This document shows, in pieces, positions 34,498 through 48,019 of a stretch of 64,000 bases of DNA. A program made the position numbers and the translations under genes. The DNA comes from Cephalopachus bancanus (taxonomy: Eukaryota; Chordata; Mammalia; Primates; Tarsiidae): contig JAPVLO010000627.1 in the NCBI GenBank assembly GCA_027257055.1, forward strand, positions 496,001 to 560,000, read 5' to 3'. How positions within the stretch are numbered: the first letter of the stretch is position 1; each line of letters starts with the position of its first letter. The notes beneath the pieces are model-generated. The model did not search any database, was not told the origin of the DNA, and saw only the letters and a list, made by a program, of their open reading frames with translations.

Positions 34498-34800
34498 AGC
34501 TGGGCATGGTGGTTCATGACTGTAATCCCAGCACTTTGGGAGGTTGAGGTGAAAGGATTGCCTGAGCCCAGGGGTTTGAGACCAACCTGGGCAATTTGGC
34601 GAGACCTTGTCTCTATAAAAAATCGAAAAAATTGGCCATGTGTGGTGGCACACACCTGTAGTTCTAATAACTTGGAAGGCTGAGGCAGGAGGATAACCTT
34701 TGCCCAGCAGGTTGAAGCTGAAGTGGCCATGAGCATGCCCCTGCACTCCAGCCTGAGATTAAAGGTGAGATTCCAACTCCCAAAAAAAAAGAAAAAAAAA
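34498..34800 (+). repeat. Alu-type SINE
   Basis: Complete dimer from agctgggcatggtgg to an A-rich tail. It has the local gattccaactc end and a deletion near ccagcctgagattaaagg. Confidence 0.94.
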
Positions 34801-34814
34801 AGATTTCTTTTTAA

Positions 34815-36345
34815 ATTGTGTTCTTATGTTACCTTTGTCTAATATTAGTTAGATGTAAATGCATAGATTTCTTTCTGGACTCTTCAACTTCATTGACCCA
34901 TGTGTTATTTATTCTAGTGCAGTTCTGTTTTGCTTACTGTCATTGCATAGTACATCTAAAAGTGAGGTAGTGTGATGCCTGGACTTTTGTTCTTTTTGCT
35001 CAGTTGTTTTGACTATTGAGGGTTTTTCTGTCTGTGTGTGTGTGGTACTACCTTTATTTTAGAATTTTTTGTTATTTCTGTGAAAAATATCTTTAGTATT
35101 TTTATAGGAATTTGCATTGAACCTGTAGGATGTTTTGTGTTATACAGACATTTTTAACACTATCAATTTTGTCAACTTATGAGTAAGAGATATCATTTAT
35201 TTGTGCTTCAGTTTCTTACCTCAGTGTTGTTTATTTTTATATGTTTTATTTTATTTTAGAGACAGTCTTGCTATGTCACCCAGGCTGGAGTGCAGTGATG
35301 CAGCCTTCACTGGAGCCTTAAATTTCTGTCTTCAAGTCATCCTCTGCCTCAGCCTCCTGAGTAGCTGGGACTATCGGCATGTATTACCATGCCCACTAAT
35401 TTCTTCCAAGTTTTTTTTTTTTTTTTGAGTTGGAGTCTCACTCTGTCGCCCAGACTGGAGTGCAGTGGCCACTCCCGGCCACCGCAGCCTCGACCTGCTG
35501 GACTCCAGCGATCCTTCTGCCTCAGCCTTCCGAGTAGCCAGAATTACAGGCATGTGCTACCATGCCCGGCTGATTTTTTGATTTATTGTAGAGATGAGGT
35601 CTTGCTGCCCAGGCGGGTCTTGAACCCGCGGGCTCAGGCAATCCACTCACCTCAGTCTCCCAAAGGCGCAGGATTACTGGCTGAGCCACTGAGCCTGGCT
35701 GTTTTTTTTTTTTTTTAATGTAGCTCCCTTATGTCACCCAGACTGGTTTCAAACTTCTGGCATCAAATGATTTTTTTCCCTAGGCCTTCCAATATGCTGG
35801 GATTACTGGCATGAGCCATTGTGCCAGTCTCATTGTTCTTTAGCTGATCATGTAGAGACGTTTTGCCCTTTTGATTAAATTATATCTGCTTATTTTTTAG
35901 CTACTGTAGATAGGATTGTTTTCTGAATTTTTTGAAAAATATAGTTAGTGTACAGAACTGTGAATGACTTGTATGTTAATTTTGTATCCTGTATATTTAC
36001 TGAATTTATTAGTGAACAGTTTTTTGGGGCATAAATAGGTTTTTATATATGATTATGTCATCTGCAAACAGGAAAAGATTACTTTCTTCCTTTCTAACCT
36101 GGATTTCTTTGATTTTTGTCTCCAATTGTTATGGCTTGGACATTCAGTACTATGTTGACAAAGATAATAAAAGTGGGCATCCTTTTCTTGTTTCTTCTCA
36201 TAAGTATTTCATCTTTTTCCCATTTAGCATAATGTTAGCTGTACATGCATTTGTCTACATGGTTTTTATTAAGTTGTGGTGCATTTGTTCTATACTAAAT
36301 TTGTTCAGATATTTTACCACGAAAGGATGTTGAGTTTTCTCAAAT
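34815..36345 (-). repeat. Old L1 ORF2 fragment, interrupted by nested SINEs
   Basis: Reverse complement of L1 ORF2. Downstream RT/thumb text lies at 34815-35240 (gtgatgcctggacttttgtt) and upstream RT text at 35840-36345 (atgtcatctgcaaacagg marks the F-A-D-D region). The SINE pair at 35243-35833 splits it. Diverged and full of stops. Confidence 0.85.
35243..35833 (-). repeat. Nested SINEs: older copy split by a younger one
   Basis: 35243-35410 and 35701-35833 are the two parts of one older antisense Alu-type SINE. 35411-35700 is a complete younger antisense copy of the tgcgccttt/cagcgagacc subfamily, starting with a T run. A second T run (35702-35716) belongs to the join. Confidence 0.9.
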
Positions 36346-36924
36346 TCTTTTAAAAAAATCTGTTTAAATGTCTTAATTCCTCTTGGGGTTTGTCAGTCTT
36401 GTCAGAATCTGGGAGGAGGCCGTGAGGGCATCACAGCTCACATTCTGTGCACATGACTTAAAATGTTTACTGCAAGTGGTTGACTCATTAAATAGAATTG
36501 AGGTTAAGGAGTTATCCACTATTAGCAAATGTCTAAAAAAAATGACTATATGAATTAAGAGGTTAATATGCTTAATATGTATGTGTTGTGTGAATGAACC
36601 CCAACCAAAATTTCATCAGGTATGTGAGTGGGCCTGGGACCCCTCTGCTTTTACCCAGGAGCCCCTGTTGTTACTGTAACAAGAACAAAGACCAGGTAGA
36701 AGAAATCTCAAAGTTCCTTTAAATATATTAGAACAGGTTTGCTTTCTTTGTGCATTTCTAAACACAGAGTGACATGAAACATTGAGGAATGAGGCAGAGA
36801 GCTGCAATTATGGGAGAGGACAGAAAAAAAATCATAAATATGAACCAGCCACAGCACACCTAGCATCCTTTTCACAGAACCAGGCATTAGAAACCCACTT
36901 GCCAAGTTGTAGGCCATTTATTCC
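36346..36924. other. Non-coding DNA, nothing recognised
   Basis: No repeat family or coding signal that I can name. Confidence 0.5.
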
Positions 36925-37060
36925 CTAGAAGAATCCTATAAGGTTTATCTTTCCATGCACATTTCAGAGGAGCATCCAGGCTCAGAGAGCTGTAATGAAA
37001 TCCCCAAGACACAACTAGAATGAAGCAGAGTCACCACTGTGTCTCAGAGGGACAGATGCT
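36925..37060 (-). repeat. MIR-like SINE fossil
   Basis: Antisense MIR-like order: gcatccaggctcagagagct, a gtaatgaaatccccaagacac block, then gaatgaagcagag. 37060-37380 to its right has no assignable feature. Confidence 0.45.
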
Positions 37061-37384
37061 CCTCAACTGAAAGCTGCCGCAGAACTGTAGGGCAATGGTG
37101 AAGTCCTGGTAGGAGCCCATGGAGGTGGTGAAGAAGGAGTCGATGCTAACCAGGTTATAACGTGGAACCATGAACCCCTTCAGCAACTTTCTTGTGTCTC
37201 GCTGGGGTGGTCACATCATTCAGGTCCCTTTTAGGTTCAGGGTAGACTCATTTATGTATTAAGGAGCAAAAGAGGATATGTAGAGAGTGACAGCATCATG
37301 ATCCACCAGAAAATTGAGGACGTGGGGATGATTGACTAAAGCATTAATAACTTCAAAGCATTTTCATTGTGTTTGGTTAGCCGT

Positions 37385-37530
37385 AGAGTGATAACCTCCA
37401 CCTGTATTAATAGCATCATATCAGTGAGTCCTCAAAAATCATTCTCATTATGTAAATGAGAAAACAGGCTTTGAGATGGCAAATAGCTGTTCAACGGCAC
37501 ATAGGTCAGAACTGAAAATCTTCCACAGTG
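37385..37530 (-). repeat. MIR SINE fossil
   Basis: Blocks in antisense MIR order: attctcattatgtaaatgag, aaaacaggctttgagatggc, cacataggtcagaactg. Confidence 0.6.
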
Positions 37531-37859
37531 AGGGCTACATGACAGTTCTAAGCACCTTGAGGCTCTGCTCATGATATGGAAGGGAGGAACATGGAGAAGC
37601 CTCAATTTCTTACTTAGAGACAGGGCAAACACTTTGGAAAAACTCTTTAGACTCAAAGCAACATAATTGTTTTGAATTCTTTAAGTGGTGTTTTGAGGAA
37701 ACAGCTATAGCAATGGCCTAGGGCCAAATGCTGGGAGACTCCAGGATGGGAGAAAACCTATCAACAGAGGCCGAGGAGCTGAGCAGATGACTCAGAGGAG
37801 AAAACACAAATAAATATTAAACAACTGAGAGGACACAAGTTTCAGTTGTGAAACTTGAA

Positions 37860-38533
37860 GGAAAGGATTTTATTTGTCACATAAACAGCAAATTGACAAA
37901 ATTTAAAAATGGCAACATCCAACAGAAGCTGGATTAACACATCTCAAGGATCATCTAATATGACTAAGTAGGCTTCTTTCCCGGGATGCAGGGCTGGTTC
38001 AGCATCTGCAAGACCATAATGTAATTCAGTATATTAACAGAAGCGAAAACAAGAACCACATGATGATATCATTAGATACAGAAAAAGATTTTGACAAAAT
38101 CTAGTATTCCTTCTCGATATAACCCTTGAATATCTACCCAGCCATAGAAGCAAACAGTCCTCAAAACATCAAGAGCCATCTATGATAAACCATAGCTAGC
38201 ATATTCCTTAATTTACAGAAGTTGGAAGCATTTCCCCCTGAAAACGGGCACAAGACAAGGCTGTCCACTCTCACCCCTCCTGTTCAACATAGTGCTGGAA
38301 GTCCTTGCTAAGGCAATCAGGCCAGAGAAGGAAATCAGGGATATCCAAATAGGAAAAGAAGTAGTTAAGGTATCCTTCTTGACCTTGAAAATCCAAGAAA
38401 GTCTCAAAAACCTCCTTGCACTGAAAAATGACTTTGGTAAAGTTTCAGTGTACAAAATCAATGTGCAAAAGACAGTTACATTTCTATACACCAACAACAA
38501 ACAGGCAGAGAATCAAATAAAAGGCAATAGCAT
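37860..38533 (+). repeat. L1 ORF2 fragment (RT region)
   Basis: Sense L1 RT text: a ggctggttcagcatctgcaa block, acacaaggctgtccactctc-type text corresponding to R-Q-G-C-P-L-S-P, and gtacaaaatcaatgtgcaaa. The stretch that should hold the F-A-D-D active site is missing between about 38370 and 38395. The 81-codon ORF here is L1, not a host gene. Confidence 0.88.
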
Positions 38534-38959
38534 GTGAGTTTAATATATAGCTTAAAGCCAATAAGTAAAACTTTTCTGTATCTCTATAAAACTGTTACAT
38601 TTATGCGTGAATCGAAATATGTTTCTAATATGTATATACATTTACATTTATATAGTTGTTTAATTGTCTTGTGATTTATCAACCTTCAAAAATACATCTT
38701 GGTTAATTGTTGGAATTATTGTTTCTATTTGGCAGAATTTTTATATCCTTGCCATTTATATATAATTATATAATCATACAAATACATTGTAGTACATGGG
38801 ACAGATTACACATACAATTATCAATATACATATATAATCATATTTGTATGGAAGAACTACTCTTGGATACAACATTTTCTTTGTTGTTAATAAAGTGTTA
38901 GTTTGTAAGAGTATGTCGAAGTTATTGTATAGTCTCATGAGACTATATAGTTAAAGCAG
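38534..38959. other. AT-rich DNA, nothing recognised
   Basis: Strongly AT-rich with tata-type repeats; no gene or clear element. Confidence 0.5.
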
Positions 38960-39965
38960 ATTGAGAATGTATCTTATTCATCATATATTATATGTTTAAT
39001 TGTCAAGTATTGTTGAACTTTTTCACAGTTTTTGTGCATCTTTTGAGATGATATGTGGGCTTTGAAATGTATTTTATTAATATGGTGTATTGCAATCATT
39101 GACTTTTAACTGTAAAAGCAGCTTTGCTTTTCTGGGTTGCTATACAAAAAAAATCTGCTTAGACCAATGTTCTAAAACATTTCCTTAATGTTTTATTTTT
39201 GTAGTTTCATTTAAGTCTTTAATCTTTAAGGCACTTTGACTTTTTTTAAAGAAATATGGTGAAAGATAGAAATAAAGTTTCATTCTTCTACATATGGTTA
39301 ACCAGTTTTCCCAGTTCTACTTAATAAAGAGGCTGTTCTTTCTCCCATTGTATGTCCTTGGCATCTTTGTCAAAAACAACCTGGCTGTAAATGTGTTTAT
39401 TTCTGGCTTCTCTATTATCTCCCATTGTTCTATGTGCCTGTTATTACCGGTACCATGCTGATTTGTTTAATGTAGCTTTGTAGAATTTTTTGAAGTCAGG
39501 TTGTGAGATGCCTCCAAGTATGTTTTTGTTGCACAAGATTGCTTTGGATAGTTAGGGTTTTTTGTAGTTCCATATACATTTTAGGACAGTTTTTAAAAAA
39601 ATAATATTATTAGAAATGTCCTTGGTATTCTGATAGGGATTACATTGGATCTGTAAATTTTGAGGGATTATATGAACTTTTATATGATGTTAAATCTTCC
39701 CACTCGTATGGATGAAGTATTATTTCATTTTTTGTGTCTTCAATTTCTATTGTGTTTTATAGTTTTTCTTGTAGCTATCTTTCATTAATTGAGTAAACTG
39801 ATGTCTAGGTAGGTATTCTGTGTTCTTGGTAGCTTTATAAATGGGATTGCTTTTTAAGTTCTATTTTAGATTATTTTCTGCTGGCATCTATAAATGAAAC
39901 TGATTTTTATATGATATGTATCCTGAAAATTCTAATATTATTTCTTTATTCTTTAAAATAGCCAA
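38960..39965 (-). repeat. Old L1 ORF2 fragment
   Basis: Reverse complement of old L1 ORF2, with typical blocks ggttaaccagttttcccagt, ctatgtgcctgttattaccg and tgatagggattacattggat. Stops throughout. Confidence 0.85.
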
Positions 39966-40130
39966 TTATTATATTTTTAGATTACAAAGTCTCCCTCTGT
40001 TGTTCAGGCTAGAATACAGTGGTGTGTTCCTAGCTCACAGCAGACTTGAACTCTTGTCCTCAAGTCATGCACCCACCTTGGCCTCTTAATGTGCTGAGAT
40101 TGCAGACATGAGCCATTGTGATCCATCTGT
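39966..40130 (-). repeat. Old Alu-type SINE fragment
   Basis: Antisense, with tctccctctgttgttcaggc and gtgctgagattgcagacatg; heavily diverged and shortened. Confidence 0.75.
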
Positions 40131-40989
40131 TGCTTACTTAAATTAGTTATCTACATCTTTATATTTACTCCCTCTTGTATAACAATGACTCACACGTTTA
40201 TTCTTAATGCCATCCTATAGATTCCTTAGGCTGCCTTTATTCCTCTTAATTCCTTTTTCCCTCTCCTGTGACTGCACATTTTCAAATAATATGCATCCTA
40301 GTTCACAGATTGTTGTTATTTTGCTAGGTCAGTTTCTCTGTTGATGTTTATTGCATTTTTCATTCATTTCAACATATTTTCAACTACAAGATTTCTGCTT
40401 GATTTTTAGTTGTTTCAATCACTCTAATAACTTGCTCTGATTAAATTACTGAAATATTTCTCTTTTTTCTAGAATTAATTGACATTAACTAAAGTAGTTA
40501 TTTTGAGTTCTTTGTCAAGGTGATTATTTATCTCCTCTGTAGGGTTCAATTCCTGACACCCTACTTTTTCCATTTGTTGATGTCATGTTTCTTTGACTGT
40601 TCTTGATCTTTGTGGTTGAGACTGATTTCTTCCCATTGAAAAGTAGGTACTTCTTGCAGCCTTTACAGTCTGGCCTTCTCTGTTAATTTCCTTAAACAGT
40701 GAACCTGTCAAAAAGTTCAGAGCAGATTGCTAGTTATGCTCCCTTAACATATAATTATTGCAGCCATTGCAAAACTAGGGATTACCTTCAGCCCAGCATT
40801 GCTGCAGACATTGCAGCCTGGATGAGAGTCTGTTGTCTTTGTAACTATTAAACTGTTTTTGTACTCATGTCTGTGTCTTGTTCATAAACATTTCCTGATC
40901 ACACTGTAGGTCAGAGTTCTTTAAATCTATTCTGGTTCTGAGGCTGTCTGAATCATATTTTGGTGGGGGGCGGGCGGGGAGGCAAGCAG
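40131..40989. other. Unassigned, possibly old L1-related DNA
   Basis: 40300-40620 (ttctctgttgatgtttattg, atgtttctttgactgttctt) may be the continuation of an ancient L1, but I cannot place it firmly. Nothing else is visible. Confidence 0.35.
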
Positions 40990-41600
40990 GACCAGGCAAG
41001 GTGGCTCACTCTGGAAGGCTGAGATAGGAGAATCATTCGAGCCCAGATGCTTGAGACCAGCCTGGGCAACAGAGCCAGACCTTGTCTTTACAAAAATTAA
41101 AAAAAAAAAAAAATTAGCCAGGCATGGTGTTGCATACCTGTCCCAGTTACTTGGAAGGCTGAGGTGGAAGGATTGCCTGAATTCAGAAGTCAAAGCTGCA
41201 GTGAGCAGTACTCATGCTAATGAAGCCAGGTTGTGGTGTCTCACGCCTATAATCTCAGCACTTTGGGAGGCCGAGGTGAGAAGATTTCCTGAGCCCACAG
41301 GTTCAAGACCAGCCTGGGCAACTTGGCAAGACCTCATCTACAATAAATCAAAAAATTAGCTGGGCATGCTGGCACATGCCTGTAGTTCCAGCTACTTGGA
41401 AGGCTGTGACGGAAGGAACGCCTGAGCCCAGCAGGCCGAGGCTGTAGTGACTGTGAATGTGCCCCTGCACTCTAGCCTGGGCAACAGAGTGAGACGTCAA
41501 TGAAAATACATACATACATACATACACAAAATCAAGTCAATGCTTGCTATCCTGGGCAACAGAGTGAGACCCCAAACTCACAAATAAATAAATAAATTTC
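40990..41600 (+). repeat. Nested SINEs with simple repeats
   Basis: An older SINE (40990-41214) is interrupted by a younger one (about 41222-41500). The older tail resumes at about 41550 (cctgggcaacagagtgagac). A (cata)n run lies at about 41508-41527 in the younger tail and an (aaat)n run at 41582-41597 in the older tail. Confidence 0.85.
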
Positions 41601-43133
41601 TTATTAATGTTTGTAAAGTGTGTTATATATTTTGAGGTATTGACTGCAGACAATTTAACAATTTGAACAGGAACGAAAACAAAATTTCAATGTTTGGCAT
41701 ACATGTATAAACAATTTTCAGGAAAATCAAAGCATGATGACCTAATGCAAATTATACAAAGATAATAATTTTAATACTTGTTTTTACACATTTTGAGGAA
41801 AAGTAATCCCGAAATAGTAAAGTGTGGAAAATAATGATAGTCTTGAGTTTTCCAATCCCTCTCATGACTCTGGCACTCAGGGAACAGCCAGCTCAGGCTC
41901 AGCATCTGCTAATGAACATTTCTTGCCAGGAATCCATCCTGGTGGAACCACAGCAGAAAGCTCTGTACACAGAGGAATGTATGTTCACCTCCCAGGGACC
42001 ACAAGGTGCAGGGTGCAGAGGAAGTTGGCTCTATTTGGAGGTCCAGGGACTGATCATCCTAAGAGCAGGCCATGGACCTCCACTGAGACCTCCTGCCCTC
42101 GGTGGTCTTGGAATGTCCCAGAGGATTCAAGTTATAGGTGTTCTGATCCAAACCTTGCTCCTGAGCCTTGCCCCACCTGACAGCACTCTCCCACAAAGGA
42201 ATCAGGATGACAAACCCAACACAGTCCCCCAGAGGAAGGGGGTCAAGAGGGTCAGGAATCACACATATCTGGCACATGAGTCACCGATGTGTAGTTAATA
42301 GGGTGAAAAGTGCTGCTGGGCCTCTGGGATCACATGGCAGGAGGGAAAATGTGTGGCAGTTGCTTGGCACTGTTCACTGAGGGACACTAGATAGCCTACT
42401 TGGTATTCAGTGGGCTGGGGCACTCAACCAGTCTGGGGGATATAGGTCTAGCCAGAGCAGGCAATGAGGGTGGCATATGAAGATGGGCTGACCAGTCAGG
42501 TGGGGAAAGACAGGTGGGCATGATGGCTCCCTGAAGGTGGCAGGGGCTGTACCTGGAGCTGCAGGATGAGCCTGGCACCATGAGGCTGGGCAGGTGAATG
42601 GAAGACCCAAAGTGTCTAGCAGGCTTAGATCCAGAGAAATCCCTGTAGTGCAATGAACCAGGGTCGAGCTTCTCTTTGTGGAAAGTTTTTGTGGTTGCTC
42701 CAGGCAGCCTCTGAGCAGCCAGGGAGGAGAGGGGGCCTCAGGAAGAAGCAGTACCAGGCACCTAGGAGCCCTGGGTAGGACTTGTGGGGGTGGGAGGTCA
42801 AAATCTTTGGCCCAGGTCCCAACTTGTCCTCCCTCTGGAGCTCACCTTCTTTCACCTGGACCTGAACTGGGAGTGTGGTTGATGCCTGCATAAAGCTTGG
42901 GGATGCACATTTTTTTCAATGGTTTGCCATTTTTCTTATTAATTCATAAGAGTTACATATCCTACATATGTCTTCTGCCACATAAATATATGACAACTAT
43001 TTCTCTTCACTGTTTTGTTGACCTTTTACTCTCTTGAAAGTGTTTGATGCAGCAAAGTTCTTCATCAAATTTTAGCTAAACTTCACCCAGCTTTGTCTTT
43101 GTGATTAGTGTACTTTGTTTCCTAAGAAGTCTT
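41601..43133. other. GC-richer unassigned DNA
   Basis: 41820-42895 is GC-richer than its surroundings and has overlapping ORFs of 70-158 codons on both strands. None has a domain I recognise and no splice or promoter pattern stands out. I do not call a gene. Confidence 0.4.
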
Positions 43134-43434
43134 GGCCGGGCGCAGTGGCTCAAGCCTGTAATTCCAGCACTTTAGGAGGCTGAGATGAGAGGATTGCCTG
43201 AACCCATGGGTTCAAGACCAGCCTGGGCAACTTGGCGAGGCTTCATCTTTACAATAAATAAAAAAATTAGCTGGCTCCGGTAGCACAAACCTGTAGTTCC
43301 AGCTACTTGGAAGGCTGAGAAGGAAGGATCTCCTGAGCCCAGTAGGTTGATGCTGAGGTGGCTGTTAGTGTGCATGCCACTGCACTCCAGCCTGGGCGAT
43401 AGAGAGAGACTCCAACTCAAATAAATAACTAAAA
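43134..43434 (+). repeat. Alu-type SINE with target duplication
   Basis: Complete dimer flanked by aagaagtctt at 43124-43133 and 43435-43444. Carries the local linker and gactccaactc end; the A tail has decayed to aaataaataac. Confidence 0.96.
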
Positions 43435-43577
43435 AAGAAGTCTTTGCCTGACCCAAGGTATTGAAAATATTCTCCTGTTGCCTTCTACGGATATTGCTAC
43501 AAACTTTCACATTTACACATAAAATCCACCTGAAGTTAGTATTTTGATAGCGTGAGGTTGGAGTCAAGATTCATTTC

Positions 43578-43702
43578 TTCACTGGATATAGTGGTGCATG
43601 CCTGAAGTTCTAGATACTCAGGAGATGGATACAGGAGGATTTCTTGAGCTGAAGAATCAAACCTGGGCAACAAAGTGGAACTGCACCTCAACATTTTTTA
43701 AT
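43578..43702 (+). repeat. Alu-type SINE fragment (one arm)
   Basis: One arm only, from ggatatagtggtgcatgcc to caacaaagtggaactgcacc. Confidence 0.75.
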
Positions 43703-43889
43703 AAAATATTTTAAAGTGATTTATTCTTTTCCACACAGATAGCCAGTTGATCACAAACAATCACAAAAATGCACCTGTTTTCACCTATAAAAAAGTATCC
43801 AAGTATGTGGATCTAATTGGACTCTCTCATCTTTCTATTTCTGCTATGATATTCTTGCACTACTACTGCACACAGTTATGATTACTTAA

Positions 43890-44486
<597 letters not shown>

Positions 44487-44569
44487 CAGTTGGCACTGTG
44501 TGTGTATTATGTGGTGCTGCATGGAAGATGCAAAGAATTGCACAAAAGTTAGGTTGGAAAATGTAGTTT

Positions 44570-44880
44570 ATTTAGAAAGTAAATTAGAGAGAGAGAAGAG
44601 AGAGGAGATTCACCTCCCTAAGGTAGGGGAGGGGGCCAAAGCTAACAAACATGGCAGCAGTCATAGCTCAAAGAGCACATGGCCACACTATATCTTAGCA
44701 GAGCAATAGTGCCTGGAGAGAGAGAAGAGAGAAGAGAGATTGAGATTGAGAAGATTCATCTCCCCAAGGTAGGGGAGGGTGCCAAAGCCAAGAAACTGGT
44801 GGCTACAGCTCAAAGACCACACAGAGCAAACCATAGCTTAGCAGAAGAGCAGAACAATGGTGGCTGCTTGAAGTCAAATG
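44570..44880 (+). repeat. Imperfect tandem duplication, about 130-150 bp
   Basis: Two neighbouring units share gagagagaagagag, cctaaggtaggggaggg or ccccaaggtaggggaggg, gccaaagc, agctcaaag and atagcttagcag blocks (44589-44715 and 44719-44870). No repeat family is recognised; it might be part of an LTR. Confidence 0.75.
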
Positions 44881-46095
44881 CCTTTAAACTTTCCCTTTGA
44901 TAGGAGCAAGTTGTTAAGGTGATTGGGTGGTGCTCTGCTCCACATCATCACAAAGGGGACAGGTAAGTGCAAGTACTGACAGTCAGGTGATGGATGGTAG
45001 GCAGATGGGTGGGTTAGTCATGTGACTGTGGCCATGGTGATGGGATCTGTGTCATGAAGATTATAAAGGGCTGATTAGGTTAACTTGCTTATGAAACAAG
45101 CTGGGGAGGGAGTTGTAAAGCAATTATCAATAGTTACCTCTAAGAAACTGGTTCTGTCCTTAGCTAGTGATTAGAGAGTAAATCAAAGTGAACTTCTAGA
45201 GAAACATGACAACTTGGTAGTGTTAAAGGACGCTCATTGGCTATATTGACTCCATGTTATGTTCTTTCACAGTTGCTGATATAATCCAGTGTTCAGATTA
45301 CATCAATCTTGTCATTTTTTAAAAGTTACAGCAGCTTTTGGACAGTTTGGGGCAGCGTAATTTCTAGAGTTTTTTACTTACACCAGAAGTTTTTGGTTCA
45401 CAAAACTGAATAATTAACATTATACACAAATTTGATTCAGGCATAAGAGAAAGCAGCTGTCATCTAAAGACTAAGGGAACAGATACATTTCTGGGTTTAG
45501 AGAGTTTCAGCAGAGCCTATTTCTTATCTAGGTCTGGTGGAGACCTGCTTATTGAGGGGGCTTAATACAGATGACTGTGTTCCTTTGAGCACCAGCAACA
45601 GTTACTAGATCTAAAGGGAGTGAAGGGGAGAAGCAGCAAAAAGGTGCGTTCAAGCAGTTTTACATTCAGCTTTAATTACAAAGGAAAGTTTCTGAACCTT
45701 AAACAATTCATTTTATAAAACCTGGCCTGGCAAGAGGTTATGAGTGTTTTATATTTTCTATAGTTTGTGGGGAGTGGTATTAATTTTCCAGTGGATATTT
45801 TACAGGATACATGTAGACTACCCCTTAGCTGTAATCACAGAGCAGTAGAGGGTTTATGATGGTGGGCCTCTTTATCATTGGCTATAGCGGTCTTAACTAA
45901 GACAAGAGAAATCCCCCATCAGTTTTCTTGTAGGTTGTTGGTGAGAAGTGAGCCACTAACCAGCCATATAGTGCTGTGAGCCTTTATGGAGACTGCCCAC
46001 TGTGTAGCATGAGACAAAACACATGATTCTAATTCTAGATATAATGGGAGGGCATGAGAAGGTATAATGTGAGAGGATGATGATATCTGAATTTC
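44881..46095. other. Non-coding DNA, nothing recognised
   Basis: No coding or named repeat signal. It may continue the unknown element that begins with the duplication at 44570. Confidence 0.45.
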
Positions 46096-46099
46096 ATTT

Positions 46100-46450
46100 A
46101 TCACAACCTCTTATTGGTGCAAAATAAAAAATGAGGCCCAGAGGGAAAGTGATCATACTGATTCCCAGGATCATACTGCTGGACACCAGGACAGTTTGAC
46201 TTGTATTCTATGCTGCCTTCCACCCTTTCTTCCATCCCTAAGTGTGTTCATTATCTACATGTGATACTACACCCTCAGTGGTTCATCTCATACATACCTG
46301 ATAAATCCTATAAGAAGAAAGTTCTGACATAATCCCCATTTTGCATGTTAAGAGGCTGGGAGGCCAAATAACACACAACGATTTGTCTAGGATCATATGA
46401 ATGATGAGAAAAAGGAGATTCTGACCCAGTTCTATGCCATCAAACCTGAG
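46100..46450 (-). repeat. Two MIR SINE fossils
   Basis: 46100-46215 (aaaaaatgaggcccagaggg, gatcatactgctggacacc) and 46290-46450 (ataatccccattttgcatg, aagaggctgggaggcc, ggatcatatgaatgatgag) both follow antisense MIR order. Confidence 0.6.
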
Positions 46451-48019
46451 ACCCTGGCTGCATCTAGGGCTTCTCTAAGAGCTAAGAGAAGTTGTGTTTG
46501 CATCCTTGTGAGTGGGTAGTTAACAGGGGAAGGGAGATGAGCAGTCAGTATCCCAATGGAGCCTTTAGGAAAGACTTATGGAAGGTAGGGTCCATGTGAT
46601 AAGACCTTGAAGAAGTGACCTCACTTCCTTTGTGACAGATCCCAACAGAACTTAGAACTTTGGCACCACATTCAAGAGACAGCCCCATATCTAGCTTACT
46701 TGGTGGATAAGAGTCAAGAGAACAGGATATTCTCCTGCTGTTTCTTGGCTTTCTGAGGTTCTTGCCTAAAGAAGGCCTGAATTGGAAGACTTTTCCGGTG
46801 ACACAGACATTGGTCAGACCTCACCCTCAATGTCTCTTGACATTTGGGTGGCACCCACAGGTAGCACAAGACACCACAGGGCAGGCCCATCCAGGTCAGG
46901 CCTCTATTGTGATCTCACTGGGACAGCTCCACACCCCCTTTATCATCATGTGTTGTGGAGAGAGCAAGAGATGAGGGGGGACTTTTCTGGGTAGCAGCCA
47001 ATTACCAGGTTTTGGAAGCCTGGTGGGTTTGTCAGGTTCATTTGTAGGTCAGGCCTGGCAGGACAGGAATGTGAGTGTTGGGGACTAAGTTTGTCTAATC
47101 AGATGCTAATCCCAAGATTTCGAGAAGTCATCTGATTTCTTTCCTACTGGACTCTATGTAGATGCTCCTATTGCTTAATCTGACAAGGAATATTTTGCAT
47201 GGGGCTGTCCCTCTGTGAGGACAGCAAGTCAGGCTAATGACACATTTTGGCATGGTTTCTGGGCACTCTCATTGCATAACTACACACAAGAGATCAGCAA
47301 AGGGCTGTTTTATGGCTCCAACTCCTTCATATTCTTGCTGATGGGAAAGTGAATTATGCCAACAACCATGACCAGTGTTTGGCTGGGATGAGAGCAGGCA
47401 CAAGGGGAACTTGACAGATAAGAATACAAGAAGACAAGAGAAGACCCAGAACCCAGATCCAAATATGGGAACTCGGGCTCTGTTCTATAATTTTCCCACA
47501 AGAATGACCCACATTGTTCTCCCAAAGGAATCTGGTCTTCATGAATTTCCAATGGCAACTTTGTTCAGTGCAAAGTTTATGTTCACATATTTGTAGGGAT
47601 ATCAGAAAAACACTTTTGTGTTGTCTCCACTTTACACTATGCCATGAGTATTTTTGCATGTTGCGACTACTTTTATTGATTGAAATATCTGCCCAGGTGT
47701 TTTCTGTAGCAGCAACTCCACTGCCTGCCAGACCTTCTCCAAACCTTATAAACCATCGGTCTTAATAGGGAGGGTTTTAGACAATACGAAGGGAGTTTAC
47801 ACAAAAAACGAAGATAAGTTGGTCTATGAATTTGTCTGCAATGTGTCATCTCACAGAACACATCACTGTAGCCCCACCAGGGCAGGAGCTGTATCCTCAC
47901 ATCTCCTTATGATACTCCACGAGATCGGCCATTTTCCACAGTGGTTCAGCCTTTCACTGCTGGCGAACTTGACATGAGTAAATTATATTTCCATGTCAGT
48001 TGTGCTGCAGGCTATAACA
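46451..48019. other. Non-coding DNA, nothing recognised
   Basis: Mixed composition. Overlapping ORFs of 70-100 codons on both strands (around 46762-46994 and 47310-47900) have no recognised domain. Confidence 0.5.

Noticed and set aside
41822..42298. 158-codon ORF on + as a novel gene
   Set aside because: No recognised domain, overlaps another ORF of similar size in a different frame, and no promoter or splice pattern is evident.
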